The notes beneath the pieces are model-generated. The model made no database searches. It was not told the origin of the DNA and saw only the letters and a program-made list of their open reading frames with translations. A DNA stretch of 64,000 bases from Mycobacterium sp. SMC-2 (lineage in GTDB: Bacteria > Actinomycetota > Actinomycetes > Mycobacteriales > Mycobacteriaceae). Shown piece by piece: positions 1-10,587 of this stretch (position 1 is its first letter; each line of letters opens with the position of its first letter). The stretch spans positions 2,480,001-2,544,000 of the forward strand of contig NZ_CP079863.1 in NCBI RefSeq assembly GCF_025263485.1. The letters are read 5' to 3'. The position numbers and the translations under genes were made by a program.

Positions 1-470
<470 letters not shown>

Positions 471-515
471 CCGTAGTCGCACATCGCTGAACCGGGCCGG
501 ACGGGCCGGGAGGGT

Positions 516-2981
516 ATGACAAGCCCACCCGACCCGTCCGGGTCTTCTGAGGCGGGAACCGAAAACATAAGCGAGCCAGGTGATTTAGCCGCCGCACGGC
601 GCCGGCTGCTGTCCGAGGGGCGCGAGCTGGGTGCGGCGGAGCTGCGGAAGGCCTGGCTGGAGCTCCACGAATCCTGGCTGGCGGCCAAGGCGTCCCAGCT
701 CGGCATCGCCGCCGACAGCGGTTTCGCGATCGTCGGGGTCGGCGGCCTGGGCCGCCGCGAGCTGCTCCCGTATTCCGACCTCGACCTGATGTTGTTGCAC
801 GACAACAAGTCTGACGAGGTGCTGCAGCGGGTCGCCGACGGGCTGTGGTATCCGTTGTGGGACGCCAACGTTCGGCTCGACCACAGCGTGCGGACGGTGT
901 CGGGCGCCCTGGCCGTCGCCAATAGCGACATGGCGGCGGCTCTGGGCATGCTGGATGCCCGCCACATCGCCGGGGACGAGCGGCTGTCGGCCGAGCTGGT
1001 CGCCGGGGCGCGGCGCCAGTGGCGCGGCGCGATCCGATCCCGCATGGACGAGCTTGTCGCGATGACATACGAACGCTGGCAACGGTGTTGGCGGATCGCC
1101 CAGCGAGCCGAGCCGGACCTGAAGTCGGGGCGCGGCGGCCTGCGCGACGTCCAACTGCTCGACGCGCTGGGCGTCGCGCAACTCATCGACCGCCACGGCA
1201 TGGGTCATCCGGACGCGCCGGGGGGCTCGCTGGACGCCGCGTACCTGACGCTGCTCGACGTGCGCACCGAGCTGCACCGGGTATCCCAACGCGGACTCGA
1301 TCAGCTGCTGGCGCAGTTCGCCGACGACGTCAGCGCCGCGTTGGGCGTCGGCGACCGATTCGCGTTGTCGCGCATGCTCTCCAGCGTCAGCCGCACCATC
1401 GCCTACCACGCCGAAACCGGGCTGCGGACCGCGCAGAACGCGCTGCCCCGACGCGGACTCACGGCCCTGGTCCGGCGCCCCAAGCGGCGACCGCTGGACG
1501 AGGGCGTGGTCGAGTACGACGGCGAGGTGGTGCTCGCCCGCGACGCCCAGCCCGAAACCGATGCCGGGTTGGTGCTGCGGGTCGCGGCCGCGTCGGCCAA
1601 CACCGGCCTGCCCATCGCCGCCGGCACGCTCAAACGGCTGGCCGACAGCGTTCCAGACCTGCCGTCGCCGTGGCCGCGGGAGGCGCTGGATGACCTGCTG
1701 GTCGTGCTGCTGGCCGGGCCCACGGCGGTGAACACGATCGAGTCGCTGGACCGCACCGGGCTGTGGGGCCGCCTCTTCCCGGAGTGGGACGCGGTCCGCG
1801 ACCTTCCACCGCGCGACGTCTCGCACAAGTGGACCGTCGACCGTCACATCGTCGAAACCGCCGTCAACGCGGCCCCGCTCACCACTCGCGTGGCGCGATC
1901 GGATCTGCTCGCGCTCGGTGCGTTGCTGCACGACATCGGCAAGGGGCGCGGCACGGACCACTGTGTGCTCGGCGCGGAATTGGCGATCCCGATCGGCAAC
2001 CGGCTGGGGCTGTCCGAGCAGGACACCCAGACGCTCGCGGGCGTCGTCCGCCACCACCTGCTGCTGCCGATAGCGGCCACCCGAAGCGACCTCAACGACC
2101 CCAAGACCATCGAGTCGGTGGCCGAGGCGCTGCACGGGGACCCGCAACTGCTTGAGCTTCTGCACGCGCTGGCGGAGGCGGACTCCACGGCCACCGGGCC
2201 CGGAGTGTGGAGCGACTGGAAGGCGTCCCTGATCGAGGACCTGGTCCGCCGCTGCCGGTTGGTGATGGCCGGGGAGCCGCTCCCGCAGGCGGAACCGGTT
2301 GCGCCGCATTATCTTGCGCTGGCCGCCGACCGCGAGGTGCACGTGGAGGTCACGTTCGGCGACCGCGAGCGCCTGACCGCGGTGATGCTCGCACCGAACC
2401 AGCGGGGGCTGGTGTCGAAAGCCGCGGCCGTGCTGGCGTTGAACTCGCTGCGAATCCACTCGGCGCTGGCCAACATTCACGAGGGCGTCGCGATCGTCGA
2501 GTTCGTCGTGTCACCGGTGTTCGGTTCGCCGCCCGACTCGGGCCTTTTGCGCCAGCAATTCAACGGCGCCCTGGCCGGCGACCTCGATGTCCTCGGCACG
2601 CTGGAGAAGCGCGACAGCGACACCGTCAGCGCCGGGACCGCGCGGGCCGGCGAAATTCAGGCCGGGGTGCCCGTCACCCGGTCGACCGCCCCGCCGCGCA
2701 TCCTATGGCTCGACACGTCGACCGTCGGCCAACTGCTGTTCGAAGTCCGCGCCATGGACCGCTTGGGTCTGCTCGCGCTGCTGACCCGCGCGCTGGAACG
2801 TGCGGGTTCCGACATCGTCTGGGCCAAGGTCAACACGTTCGGGTCGACGGCGGCTGACGTCTTCTGCGTGACGGCACCGGCCCACGCCGAGCACGACGCG
2901 CGAGCCGCGATCGAGCAGAACCTGCTGGCCGTGTTGGGCGGGCCCGCCGTCGAAGTGCTCGAGGAGCCCGTCGGCGACTAG
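516..2981 (+). CDS. glnD: PII nucleotidyltransferase / adenylyl-removing enzyme GlnD
   Basis: An 821-residue bifunctional enzyme that modifies and demodifies PII on its T-loop tyrosine. Domains in order: nucleotidyltransferase with [18 protein letters not shown] near 74-92, where the DLD aspartates bind metal; an HD phosphohydrolase motif [10 protein letters not shown] near 470-479; and two ACT domains near 612-690 and 735-805 that sense glutamine. The ATG at 516 has a GGGAGGG Shine-Dalgarno just upstream. It is the last gene of the amt-glnB-glnD operon. Its stop lies 12 bases from the stop of the convergent helicase gene. Confidence 0.96.
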   Translation: MTSPPDPSGSSEAGTENISEPGDLAAARRRLLSEGRELGAAELRKAWLELHESWLAAKASQLGIAADSGFAIVGVGGLGRRELLPYSDLDLMLLHDNKSDEVLQRVADGLWYPLWDANVRLDHSVRTVSGALAVANSDMAAALGMLDARHIAGDERLSAELVAGARRQWRGAIRSRMDELVAMTYERWQRCWRIAQRAEPDLKSGRGGLRDVQLLDALGVAQLIDRHGMGHPDAPGGSLDAAYLTLLDVRTELHRVSQRGLDQLLAQFADDVSAALGVGDRFALSRMLSSVSRTIAYHAETGLRTAQNALPRRGLTALVRRPKRRPLDEGVVEYDGEVVLARDAQPETDAGLVLRVAAASANTGLPIAAGTLKRLADSVPDLPSPWPREALDDLLVVLLAGPTAVNTIESLDRTGLWGRLFPEWDAVRDLPPRDVSHKWTVDRHIVETAVNAAPLTTRVARSDLLALGALLHDIGKGRGTDHCVLGAELAIPIGNRLGLSEQDTQTLAGVVRHHLLLPIAATRSDLNDPKTIESVAEALHGDPQLLELLHALAEADSTATGPGVWSDWKASLIEDLVRRCRLVMAGEPLPQAEPVAPHYLALAADREVHVEVTFGDRERLTAVMLAPNQRGLVSKAAAVLALNSLRIHSALANIHEGVAIVEFVVSPVFGSPPDSGLLRQQFNGALAGDLDVLGTLEKRDSDTVSAGTARAGEIQAGVPVTRSTAPPRILWLDTSTVGQLLFEVRAMDRLGLLALLTRALERAGSDIVWAKVNTFGSTAADVFCVTAPAHAEHDARAAIEQNLLAVLGGPAVEVLEEPVGD

Positions 2982-2993
2982 GTGCGCCCGGCG

Positions 2994-4724
2994 TCAGGAG
3001 TGCTCGGCGTTGAGCCGCCGGAGGGCCTCGATGCGGGCCTGGATCTGCTCGCGGGTCGCGGCGGCGATCGGCGGTCCTCCGCAACGACGGCGCAGCTCGC
3101 TGTGAATCCAGCCGTGCGGCTTGCCGGTGCGGTGGTGGGTGGCCGACACCAGGGTGTTGAGCTCGCGGCGCAGCTCGCGCAGCTGGCCGTGCATCGACGG
3201 CGCCGGCGACACGGCGGCCGGCGCGCCCTGCGCGGCGCGCCGCTGCAGCTGTTCGTCCTGGCGGCGGTGCAGCAGCGCCCGCATCTGCTCGGCATCGAGC
3301 AGACCTGGGATGCCGAGGTAGTCGGCCTCCTCGTCGCTTCCGGCCGGGGCGGCGGTGCCGAACGACGACCCGTCGAAGATGACCTGGTCCAGCTCCGCGT
3401 CGGCGCCCAATGCGGTGAAGCCGGTGTCGGTTTCGGTTTTCTCGGTCTGCGTTCTGGTGGCGGGATCACCGTCGAGGGGATCGTCGGCCGGGCGATGCGG
3501 CTCCCCGAGCACGTGGTTGCGCTGCGCCTCCAGCTCGCTGGCGAGCTGCAGCAGGCTGGGCACCGACGGCAGGAATATGCTCGCGGTCTCGCCCGAGCGG
3601 CGCGACCGCACGAACCGGCCGATGGCCTGCGCGAAGAACAGCGGAGTGGTGGCACTGGTGGCGTAGATGCCGACCGAGAGCCGGGGCACGTCGACGCCTT
3701 CGGAGACCATGCGCACGGCCACCAGCCACCGGCTGGTGCCTGCGGCGAATTCGCTGATGCGAGCGGACGATCCGGGGTCGTCGGACAGCACCACCGTCGG
3801 CGCCTCCGAGGTCAGCCGCGTCAGCAGGGCGGCGTAGGCGCGCGCCGCGGTGCGGTCGGAGGCGATGATCATGCCGCCGGCGTCGGGCACGTGGGCGCGC
3901 TTCTGGCGCAGCCGCTGGTCGGCGGCCGCGATCACCGCGGGCATCCATTCGCCGGCGGGGTCGAGTGCCGTCCGCCAGGCCCGCGCCGTGTGCTCGGCGG
4001 TCAGCGGCTCGCCCAGCCGCGCGGCGTGCTCCTCGCCCGCGCTGTCCCGCCAGCGCGCTTCCCCGGAATAGGCCAGGAACACCACCGGCCGGACCACCCC
4101 GTCGGCAAGCGCCTCCGCATAGCCGTAGGTGTGGTCGGCCCGCGAACGCCGCACCCCGTCGGCGCCCGATTCGTAGGTCACGAACGGGATGGGGCTGTCG
4201 TCGCTGCGAAAGGGCGTCCCCGTCAGCGCGAGCCGGCGGGTGGCGTCGCTGAACGCCTCGCGGATGGCGTCACCCCAGGTCTTGGCGTCACCGCCGTGAT
4301 GGATCTCGTCGAAGACCACCAACGTCTTGCGCTGCTCGGTGCGCACCCGGTGCAGCGTCGGATGCGCGGCGACCTGCGCGTAGGTGACCATCACGCCGTG
4401 GTACTCGCCCGAGGTGTGGGCGTTGGAGTTCGCGAACCTCGGATCCAGGGCGATGCCGTGCCGCGCCGCGGCCTGCGCCCACTGCACCTTGAGGTGCTCG
4501 GTGGGCACCACGACCGTGATCTGCTCGACGGCACGCTGGTTGAGCAGTTCGGCCGCCACCCGCAACGCGAACGTCGTCTTCCCCGATCCTGGGGTCGCCA
4601 CGGCCAGGAAATCGCGCGGTTGGCCGGCCAGGTATTTCACCAGCGCCCGGCGCTGCCAGCCCCGCAGCGCCCGGCCGCTGTCGTCGACGGAAGACTCCGT
4701 GCGATCGACCGGTTGCACGGACAT
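2994..4724 (-). CDS. superfamily II DEAD/DEAH-box helicase (Rv2917-like)
   Basis: A 576-residue protein with the two RecA-like domains of an SF2 helicase. Visible motifs are Walker A ATPGSGKT (43-50), DEIH (139-142), TGTP (168-171) and the arginine-finger motif QAIGRFVR (366-373), preceded by SEGVDVPRLS. The C-terminal third is polar and of unknown role. It is transcribed against glnD, as Rv2917 is in M. tuberculosis. The substrate is not established; a DNA or RNA repair role is only inferred from the fold. ATG 4724 places Walker A at a normal distance from the N-terminus. Confidence 0.88.
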   Translation of the reverse strand: MSVQPVDRTESSVDDSGRALRGWQRRALVKYLAGQPRDFLAVATPGSGKTTFALRVAAELLNQRAVEQITVVVPTEHLKVQWAQAAARHGIALDPRFANSNAHTSGEYHGVMVTYAQVAAHPTLHRVRTEQRKTLVVFDEIHHGGDAKTWGDAIREAFSDATRRLALTGTPFRSDDSPIPFVTYESGADGVRRSRADHTYGYAEALADGVVRPVVFLAYSGEARWRDSAGEEHAARLGEPLTAEHTARAWRTALDPAGEWMPAVIAAADQRLRQKRAHVPDAGGMIIASDRTAARAYAALLTRLTSEAPTVVLSDDPGSSARISEFAAGTSRWLVAVRMVSEGVDVPRLSVGIYATSATTPLFFAQAIGRFVRSRRSGETASIFLPSVPSLLQLASELEAQRNHVLGEPHRPADDPLDGDPATRTQTEKTETDTGFTALGADAELDQVIFDGSSFGTAAPAGSDEEADYLGIPGLLDAEQMRALLHRRQDEQLQRRAAQGAPAAVSPAPSMHGQLRELRRELNTLVSATHHRTGKPHGWIHSELRRRCGGPPIAAATREQIQARIEALRRLNAEHS

Positions 4725-4836
4725 TGCCCCCCGTAGTTGTAGTTTTCGACGCGGCCGGCTCGGTTAAGCGGCGGCTGTGAAATCTAGCACGCCAACGCTT
4801 TTCGGCGCAGTAACGACTCGAGCGTCGTTGGCGCGG

Positions 4837-5631
4837 TCAGCGCGCCCGGCCCGCCAGGTCGCGCGCCGCCAGCCACGCGTCGATCCGTTCGGCGACGTCG
4901 GCCCACCCCGGTTCCAGCATCATGTTGTGGCCCATCGAGAAGAATTCCGGCTTGGTCCGGTAGGCGCGCGCCGTGGCGCGCACTTCGCCGACGCTCACGA
5001 AGCCGTCGTGCACGGCGCCCAGGACGAGGATCGGCGTGGTCACCCGCCGGGTTCTGACGCGGCGGACCATCGGGTCGGTCATGGCGGCGCGGATGCTCTC
5101 GGCTCCCGCGCGTTGCCTGCAGGCTTCGACGACGGCCTCGGGCGTGTCGGCGCAGAACAGGTACTCGCGGGCCAGCGCCGGGGTGGCAAGGAATTTCAGC
5201 AGGGTGCGGTCGCCCCACGCTTCCATGGTCATCGACGGCCGGCGGCGCCAGACTCGCAACGCCAACGTGAGCACGCCCTGCGGCGGCACGGAACCCACCA
5301 GCACAGCGGCGGGGGCGGCTCGTTCTTCGAGGTAGCGCTGGATCACGAAGCCGCCCAGCGAATGGCCGATCAGCACCGGACCGCCACCCAGGTCCTCGGC
5401 CACCGAGCGGACGTCGTCGATGTAGTCGGCGATGGAAACCTTGTGCAACGGCTTGGCCGTCGGGCTGGCGCCGTGCCCGCGCAGGCTCAGTGCGACCGCG
5501 CGGTAGCCCCTTTCGGCGAAGAAGTCCAGGAAGTGCTCCCAGCACCATGCCCCGTGCCAGCCGCCGTGCACGAAGAGCAGCGGCACCGGATGCTCCGGGC
5601 TGCTGGATCCCTTGTCGATCACCTCGAGCAT
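4837..5631 (-). CDS. alpha/beta hydrolase
   Basis: A 264-residue alpha/beta-hydrolase. It has the oxyanion region HGGWHGAW near 22-29, the nucleophile elbow GHSLGG with Ser91, Asp209 in VLGAVHDG and His235 in SMGHNMM: a complete catalytic triad at normal spacing. The substrate is not deducible. The frame stays open to 5970, but the added 113 residues are low-complexity repeats (an REKPG-type pattern) encoded by an 18-bp tandem array. The ATG at 5631, immediately before LEVIDKG, is therefore the more credible start. No clear Shine-Dalgarno precedes it, so the start is moderately certain. Confidence 0.85.
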   Translation of the reverse strand: MLEVIDKGSSSPEHPVPLLFVHGGWHGAWCWEHFLDFFAERGYRAVALSLRGHGASPTAKPLHKVSIADYIDDVRSVAEDLGGGPVLIGHSLGGFVIQRYLEERAAPAAVLVGSVPPQGVLTLALRVWRRRPSMTMEAWGDRTLLKFLATPALAREYLFCADTPEAVVEACRQRAGAESIRAAMTDPMVRRVRTRRVTTPILVLGAVHDGFVSVGEVRATARAYRTKPEFFSMGHNMMLEPGWADVAERIDAWLAARDLAGRAR

Positions 5632-5982
5632 GGGACCATTCAATAGCGCGCTCGCCTGCGCCGAAACTGAAACTACGCAGATCGCCGTCGGCTTTCTCTC
5701 GGGACCCGGCTTTCTTCGAGACCCGGCTTTCTCTCGGGGCCCGGCTTTCTCTCGGGACCCGGCTTTCTCTCGGGGCCCGCTCGCCAGACATAACGCATTG
5801 CGACTGGCCTCGGCGTGTCGCCGCAGCCAGCTATGTGTCGCGCGGCCGGGACACTGGCCAGCCCCGCTTGCAGTGCCACTGGGCCTGATTTGGTGGCACC
5901 TGTCCCCCGCAAGCGGGAGGTACCCACAGCGCCCGGCCGGGACACCGGCCAGCCGCGCTTGCAGTGCCACTAGGCTGGCGGG
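5632..5982. repeat. intergenic repeats between the hydrolase and ffh
   Basis: This 351-base gap holds two repeat sets. First, five tandem copies of an 18-bp unit, CGGCTTTCTCTCGGGACC, lie at 5689-5777; the second copy is one base short. Second, a 38-bp direct repeat beginning CGGCCGGGACA occurs at 5843-5880 and 5934-5971, differing at two positions. The second copy ends where the likely ffh -10 element TAGGCT (5971-5976) begins. Between them lies a short imperfect hairpin, CCCCCGCAAGCGGGAGG. I see no credible gene here. Confidence 0.75.
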
Positions 5983-7539
5983 GTGTTTGAATCGCTGTCC
6001 GACCGGCTGACCGGTGCCCTCCAGGGACTACGCGGCAAGGGTCGACTGACCGAAGCCGACATCGAGGCCACCACCCGCGAGATCCGGCTGGCGCTGCTGG
6101 AAGCCGACGTGTCGTTGCCCGTGGTGCGCGCGTTCGTCACCCGGATCAAGGACCGCGCCAAGGGCGCCGAGGTCTCCGGTGCCCTCAACCCGGCGCAGCA
6201 GGTCGTCAAGATCGTCAACGAAGAACTCATCGGCATCCTCGGCGGCGAGACCCGCCAGCTGGCGTTCGCCAAGACGCCGCCGACCGTGGTGATGCTCGCC
6301 GGTCTGCAGGGTTCCGGTAAGACCTCGCTGGCCGGCAAGCTGGCCGCCTGGCTGCGCGGGCAGGGGCACACCCCGCTGCTGGTGGCGTGCGACCTGCAGC
6401 GCCCGGCCGCGGTCAACCAGCTGCAGGTCGTCGGTGAGCGTGCCGGGGTGCCGGTGTTCGCGCCGCATCCCGGCGAGTCCCCCGAGTCGGGGCCCGGCGA
6501 CCCGGTCGCGGTCGCGGCCGCCGGTCTCGCCGAGGCCCGGGCCAAGCACCATGACGTCGTCATCGTCGACACCGCCGGCCGGCTGGGCATCGACGAGGAA
6601 CTGATGGCCCAGGCCGCGGCCATCCGTGACGCCGTCAATCCCGACGAAGTTTTGTTCGTGCTGGACGCGATGATCGGTCAGGACGCCGTGACCACCGCGG
6701 AGGCATTCCGCGAGGGCGTCGGTTTCACCGGGGTGGTGCTGACCAAGCTCGACGGTGACGCCCGCGGTGGCGCCGCGTTGTCGGTGCGCGAGGTGACCGG
6801 CGTCCCAATCCTTTTCGCCTCCACCGGCGAGAAGCTGGAGGACTTCGACGTCTTCCACCCCGACCGGATGGCCAGCCGCATCCTGGGCATGGGCGACGTG
6901 CTGAGCCTGATCGAACAGGCCGAGCAGGTCTTCGACGCCGAGCAGGCCGAAGCCGCCGCCGCCAAGATCGGCACCGGCGAGCTGACGCTGGAGGACTTCC
7001 TGGAGCAGATGCTCGCCATCCGCAAGATGGGTCCGATCGGCAACCTGCTGGGCATGCTGCCCGGGGCCGGGCAGATGAAGGATGCGCTCGCCCAGGTCGA
7101 CGACAAGCAACTCGATCGCCTGCAGGCCATCATCCGCGGCATGACGCCGCAGGAGCGGGCCGACCCGAAGATCATCAACGCGTCGCGGCGGCTGCGCATC
7201 GCCAACGGGTCGGGCGTCTCGGTGTCCGACGTCAACCAGCTGGTCGACCGCTTCTTCGAGGCCCGCAAGATGATGTCGTCGATGCTCGGCGGCATGGGCA
7301 TCCCCGGCATGGGGCGCAAGTCGGCGACCCGAAAAGCCAAGGGCGCAAAGGGCAAGAAGGGTAAGAAAGGCGGGCGGGGGCCGACGCCGCCCAAGGTTCG
7401 CAACCCGCTCGGCGCCGGGATGCCTGGCATGCCGGCGGGTTTCCCCGACCTCTCGCACATGCCCGAGGGCCTCAACGAGCTGCCGCCCGGGCTGGCGGAC
7501 TTCGACCTGTCCAAACTCAAGTTCCCAGGCAAGCCGTGA
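5983..7539 (+). CDS. ffh: signal recognition particle protein Ffh (SRP54)
   Basis: A 518-residue SRP GTPase that targets ribosomes translating membrane proteins to FtsY and SecYEG. It has an N-terminal four-helix bundle, then a G domain with P-loop GLQGSGKT (107-114), DTAGRLG, TKLDGDARGG, and a Met-rich M domain (MGPIGNLLGMLPGAGQMK) that binds 4.5S RNA and signal peptides. A Lys/Gly-rich insert near 445-470 precedes a Gly/Pro/Met tail, as is usual in mycobacteria. The start is GTG. A TAGGCT hexamer ends 6 bases upstream and no Shine-Dalgarno is seen, suggesting a leaderless mRNA. Confidence 0.97.
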   Translation: MFESLSDRLTGALQGLRGKGRLTEADIEATTREIRLALLEADVSLPVVRAFVTRIKDRAKGAEVSGALNPAQQVVKIVNEELIGILGGETRQLAFAKTPPTVVMLAGLQGSGKTSLAGKLAAWLRGQGHTPLLVACDLQRPAAVNQLQVVGERAGVPVFAPHPGESPESGPGDPVAVAAAGLAEARAKHHDVVIVDTAGRLGIDEELMAQAAAIRDAVNPDEVLFVLDAMIGQDAVTTAEAFREGVGFTGVVLTKLDGDARGGAALSVREVTGVPILFASTGEKLEDFDVFHPDRMASRILGMGDVLSLIEQAEQVFDAEQAEAAAAKIGTGELTLEDFLEQMLAIRKMGPIGNLLGMLPGAGQMKDALAQVDDKQLDRLQAIIRGMTPQERADPKIINASRRLRIANGSGVSVSDVNQLVDRFFEARKMMSSMLGGMGIPGMGRKSATRKAKGAKGKKGKKGGRGPTPPKVRNPLGAGMPGMPAGFPDLSHMPEGLNELPPGLADFDLSKLKFPGKP

Positions 7540-7607
7540 CGATCGCGAGCGCGGCGGAGCCGGGCGAAGCGGGTCGTCACCATCGGACCGGACGGAAGTA
7601 ACCCGCC

Positions 7608-8702
7608 GTGCGCATGCGCGTGCGAGGTGTCGGGCTGCCCGACGAGACCCCGGCGGAGCTGTGGATCGTCGACGGCCGCATCAGCACGGAACCCGTCGCC
7701 GGGGCGGACACCGTCTTCGGGGCTTCTGGGGGCGGCTGGATCGTGCCCGGGCTGGTCGACGCCCACTGTCACGTCGGCCTCGGTGAGCACGGCGAGATCC
7801 CGCTCGACGACGCGATCGCCCAAGCCGAAATCGAACGTGACGTCGGTGCGCTGCTGCTGCGCGACTGCGGCGCACCCACCGACACCCGCAGCCTGGACGA
7901 CCTCGACGATCTGCCGCGCATCATCCGGGCCGGCAAACATCTGGCCAGGCCCAAGCGCTATGCGGCGGGCTTCTCGCGCGAACTCGAAGATGAGTGGCAC
8001 CTGCCCGACGCGGTGGCGCAAGAGGCGCGCCGGGGGGACGGCTGGATCAAGCTTGTCGGCGACTGGATCGATCGCAGCGTCGGCGACCTGGCCCCGCTGT
8101 GGTCCGACGACGTGCTCAAGGCCGCGATCGAGACCGCGCACGCCCACGGCGCCCGTGTCACCGCGCACGTCTTCAGCGAGGACGCGCTGCCGGGGCTGAT
8201 CAACGCCGGCATCGACTGCATCGAACACGGCACCGGCCTCACCGACGACACCATCGCGCTGATGGTCGAGCATGGCACCGTCCTGGTCCCCACGCTGGTC
8301 AACATCGTCGAGAACTTCCCCGGTATCGCCGATGCCGCCGCCGCGAAGTATCCGACTTACGCCGCCCACATGCGCGACCTGCACGCCCGGGGCCTGCCGC
8401 GGATCGCCGCGGCGCGGGAGGCGGGCGTGCCGATCTACGCCGGAAGCGACGCCGGCACCATGGTCGCGCCCGGGCGCATCGCCGACGAGGTCGAGGCGCT
8501 CAAGCGCATCGGCATGAGCGCGACCGAGGCGTTGGGTGCGGCGTGCTGGGACGCGCGCCGCTGGCTGGGCCGGCCGGGGCTCGACCACGGCGCGTCGGCC
8601 GACCTGCTGTGCTACTCCGAGGACCCGCGGTCCGGGCCGGCCACGCTGCGCCGTCCGGACCTGGTGATATTGCGCGGCAAGGTGTTTCGGCCGGCGGCCT
8701 AG
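7608..8702 (+). CDS. metal-dependent amidohydrolase (Rv2915c-like)
   Basis: A 364-residue TIM-barrel amidohydrolase. The N-terminal metal motif is HCH (53-55, in VDAHCHVGLG). Further ligands are a Lys in GWIKLVGDW (the probable carbamylated lysine), His in VTAHVFSE and IEHGTGL, and Asp in AGSDAGT. The set is complete for a binuclear imidazolonepropionase/prolidase-like subgroup, but the substrate is unknown. The GTG start follows GGACGGAAG. It lies 68 bases after ffh on the same strand and is followed by a second amidohydrolase. Confidence 0.88.
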   Translation: MRMRVRGVGLPDETPAELWIVDGRISTEPVAGADTVFGASGGGWIVPGLVDAHCHVGLGEHGEIPLDDAIAQAEIERDVGALLLRDCGAPTDTRSLDDLDDLPRIIRAGKHLARPKRYAAGFSRELEDEWHLPDAVAQEARRGDGWIKLVGDWIDRSVGDLAPLWSDDVLKAAIETAHAHGARVTAHVFSEDALPGLINAGIDCIEHGTGLTDDTIALMVEHGTVLVPTLVNIVENFPGIADAAAAKYPTYAAHMRDLHARGLPRIAAAREAGVPIYAGSDAGTMVAPGRIADEVEALKRIGMSATEALGAACWDARRWLGRPGLDHGASADLLCYSEDPRSGPATLRRPDLVILRGKVFRPAA

Positions 8703-8743
8703 CCGGGGCGGCGGGCCGCAGAGCGCCGCAATCCGAGAAAAGA

Positions 8744-8772
8744 TTGCGAGTGCTTGCTATCTATGTTAGGTT
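8744..8772 (+). promoter_or_regulatory. putative promoter of the D-aminoacylase-like gene
   Basis: TTGCGA (8744-8749) and TAGGTT (8767-8772) are separated by exactly 17 bases, a SigA-like arrangement in an AT-richer patch. A transcript from here would begin near 8779. That excludes the upstream ATG at 8754 and supports the GTG at 8802, which has GGAGG 6 bases before it. Confidence 0.4.
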
Positions 8773-8801
8773 TCGTGTCACCACGAAGACTGGAGGCACA
8801 A

Positions 8802-10586
8802 GTGGCTTACGACGTGATCATTCGCGACGGGCTGTGGTTCGACGGCACCGGCAGCGCGCCGCTTAACCGCACGCTGGGCATCCGCGACGGCGTGGTGGCC
8901 ACGGTGTCGGACGGGCCGCTGGACGAGACGGGTTGCCCCGACGTGATCGATGCGGCCGGCAAGTGGATCGTGCCCGGTTTCATCGACGTGCACACCCATT
9001 ACGACGCCGAGGTGCTGCTGGACCCCGGCCTGCGGGAATCGGTGCGCCACGGCGTCACCACCGTGTTGCTGGGGAACTGCTCGTTGTCGACGGTCTACGC
9101 CAGCTCCGAGGACGCCGCCGACCTGTTCAGCCGGGTCGAGGCCGTGCCGCGCGAATACGTCTACGGCGCACTGCAAGACAAGACATGGTCCAACGCGGCG
9201 GAATACATCGAGGCGGTCGACGCCCTGCCGCTGGGGCCGAATATCGGCTCCCTGCTTGGCCATTCAGACGTGCGGGCCGCGGTGCTGGGGCTCGATCGGG
9301 CCACCGATCCCACCGTCCGGCCCACCGACGCCGAACTGGAGCGGATGGCCGCCCTGCTGGAGGAGGCGCTCGAAGCGGGGGTGCTCGGCATGTCGGGGAT
9401 GGACGCGGCCATCGACAAGCTCGACGGTGAGCGCTTCCGGTCGCGGGCGCTGCCGTCCACCTTCGCCACTTGGCGCGAGCGGCGCCGGCTGATCAAGGTG
9501 TTGCGCGAGCGCGGCCGCATACTGCAGAGCGCCCCCAACGTAGCGAAGCCCGCGACCGGGATGCTCTTCTTCCTGGCCAGCAGCCGGATACTCAACCGCG
9601 GCAAGGGTGTTCGCATGAGCATGCTGGTATCGGCCGACGCGAAGTCGATGCCGCTGTCGGTTTACTTCTTCGGGCCCGGGACCCGCCTGCTGAACAAGAT
9701 CTTGGGTGCCGCCGTGCGATTCCAGCATCTGCCGGTGCCGTTCGAGTTGTACTCCGACGGAATCGACCTGCCGGTCTTCGAGGAATTCGGCGCCGGAACG
9801 GCCGCCCTGCATCTGCGGGACCAGTTGGAGCGCAACGGGTTACTGGCCGACAAGGAGTACCGCCGGAAGTTCCGTCGCGAGTTCGACCGCGTCAAACTGG
9901 GGCCGTCGTTGTGGCACCGCGACTTCCACGACGCGGTCATCGTCGAATGCCCCGATAAGTCGTTGATAGGCAAGAGCTTTGGCACCATCGCCGACGAGCG
10001 CAAGCTGCACCCGCTCGACGCGTTCCTCGACGTCCTCGTCGAAAACGGCGAACGCAACGTCCGCTGGACGACGATCGTCGCCAACCATCGTCCCAAGCTG
10101 CTCGACGCCCTCGCCAACGAGGGCAGCGTGCACATGGGCTTCTCCGATGCCGGTGCGCACCTGCGCAACATGGCCTTCTACAACTTCCCGCTCAAGCTGC
10201 TCAAGCGCGCCCGCGACGCCGACCGGGCCGGTGCGCCGTTCATGTCCACCGAGCGCGCGGTGCATCGCCTGACCGGTGAGCTGGGGGAGTGGTTCGGCAT
10301 CGACGCCGGCACACTCCGGCGCGGCGACCGCGCGGACTTCGTGGTCATCGACCCGGCCGGCCTCAACGAATCGGTCGACGGCTACTACGAGGAAGCGGTG
10401 CCCTTCTACGGGGGCTTGCGGCGCATGGTCAATCGCAACGACGACGCCGTGGTCGCGACCGGCGTGGGCGGCGCGTTGGTTTTCCGCGCGGGCCAGTTCC
10501 GCGAGGGCTACGGACAGACCGTGAAGTCGGGCCGCTACCTGCGCGCGGGCCGGCGGGGCAAGAGCCCCGTGAAAATCGGGGCCTGA
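8802..10586 (+). CDS. N-acyl-D-amino-acid deacylase family amidohydrolase (Rv2913c-like)
   Basis: A 594-residue amidohydrolase of the D-aminoacylase/dihydroorotase-like group. The N-terminal strand and metal motif VDVHTHYDAE (His64, His66) is followed much later by GFSDAGAHLRNM, with the catalytic Asp and His typical of D-aminoacylases. The C-terminal RGDRADFVVIDPAG strand completes the small beta domain. The predicted reaction is hydrolysis of an N-acyl-D-amino acid or related amide; the actual substrate is unknown. The GTG at 8802 has GGAGG upstream. The frame is open to ATG 8754, but that lies within the likely promoter. The TetR gene starts one base after the stop. Confidence 0.88.
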   Translation: MAYDVIIRDGLWFDGTGSAPLNRTLGIRDGVVATVSDGPLDETGCPDVIDAAGKWIVPGFIDVHTHYDAEVLLDPGLRESVRHGVTTVLLGNCSLSTVYASSEDAADLFSRVEAVPREYVYGALQDKTWSNAAEYIEAVDALPLGPNIGSLLGHSDVRAAVLGLDRATDPTVRPTDAELERMAALLEEALEAGVLGMSGMDAAIDKLDGERFRSRALPSTFATWRERRRLIKVLRERGRILQSAPNVAKPATGMLFFLASSRILNRGKGVRMSMLVSADAKSMPLSVYFFGPGTRLLNKILGAAVRFQHLPVPFELYSDGIDLPVFEEFGAGTAALHLRDQLERNGLLADKEYRRKFRREFDRVKLGPSLWHRDFHDAVIVECPDKSLIGKSFGTIADERKLHPLDAFLDVLVENGERNVRWTTIVANHRPKLLDALANEGSVHMGFSDAGAHLRNMAFYNFPLKLLKRARDADRAGAPFMSTERAVHRLTGELGEWFGIDAGTLRRGDRADFVVIDPAGLNESVDGYYEEAVPFYGGLRRMVNRNDDAVVATGVGGALVFRAGQFREGYGQTVKSGRYLRAGRRGKSPVKIGA

Positions 10587-10587
10587 T

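Noticed and set aside
585..2480. A 631-codon leftward frame inside glnD
   Set aside because: Shadow frame with Arg/Gln/Val-rich composition. glnD has all its domains on the other strand.
2982..4736. A 584-codon rightward frame opposite the helicase gene
   Set aside because: It is antisense to a gene with complete helicase motifs and its translation is Gly/Arg/His-rich without any domain. High GC keeps such frames open.
5632..5970. N-terminal extension of the hydrolase with repeated Lys/Pro/Gly/Arg units
   Set aside because: The residues are read from an 18-bp tandem repeat and other intergenic repeats. The hydrolase fold starts at 5631.
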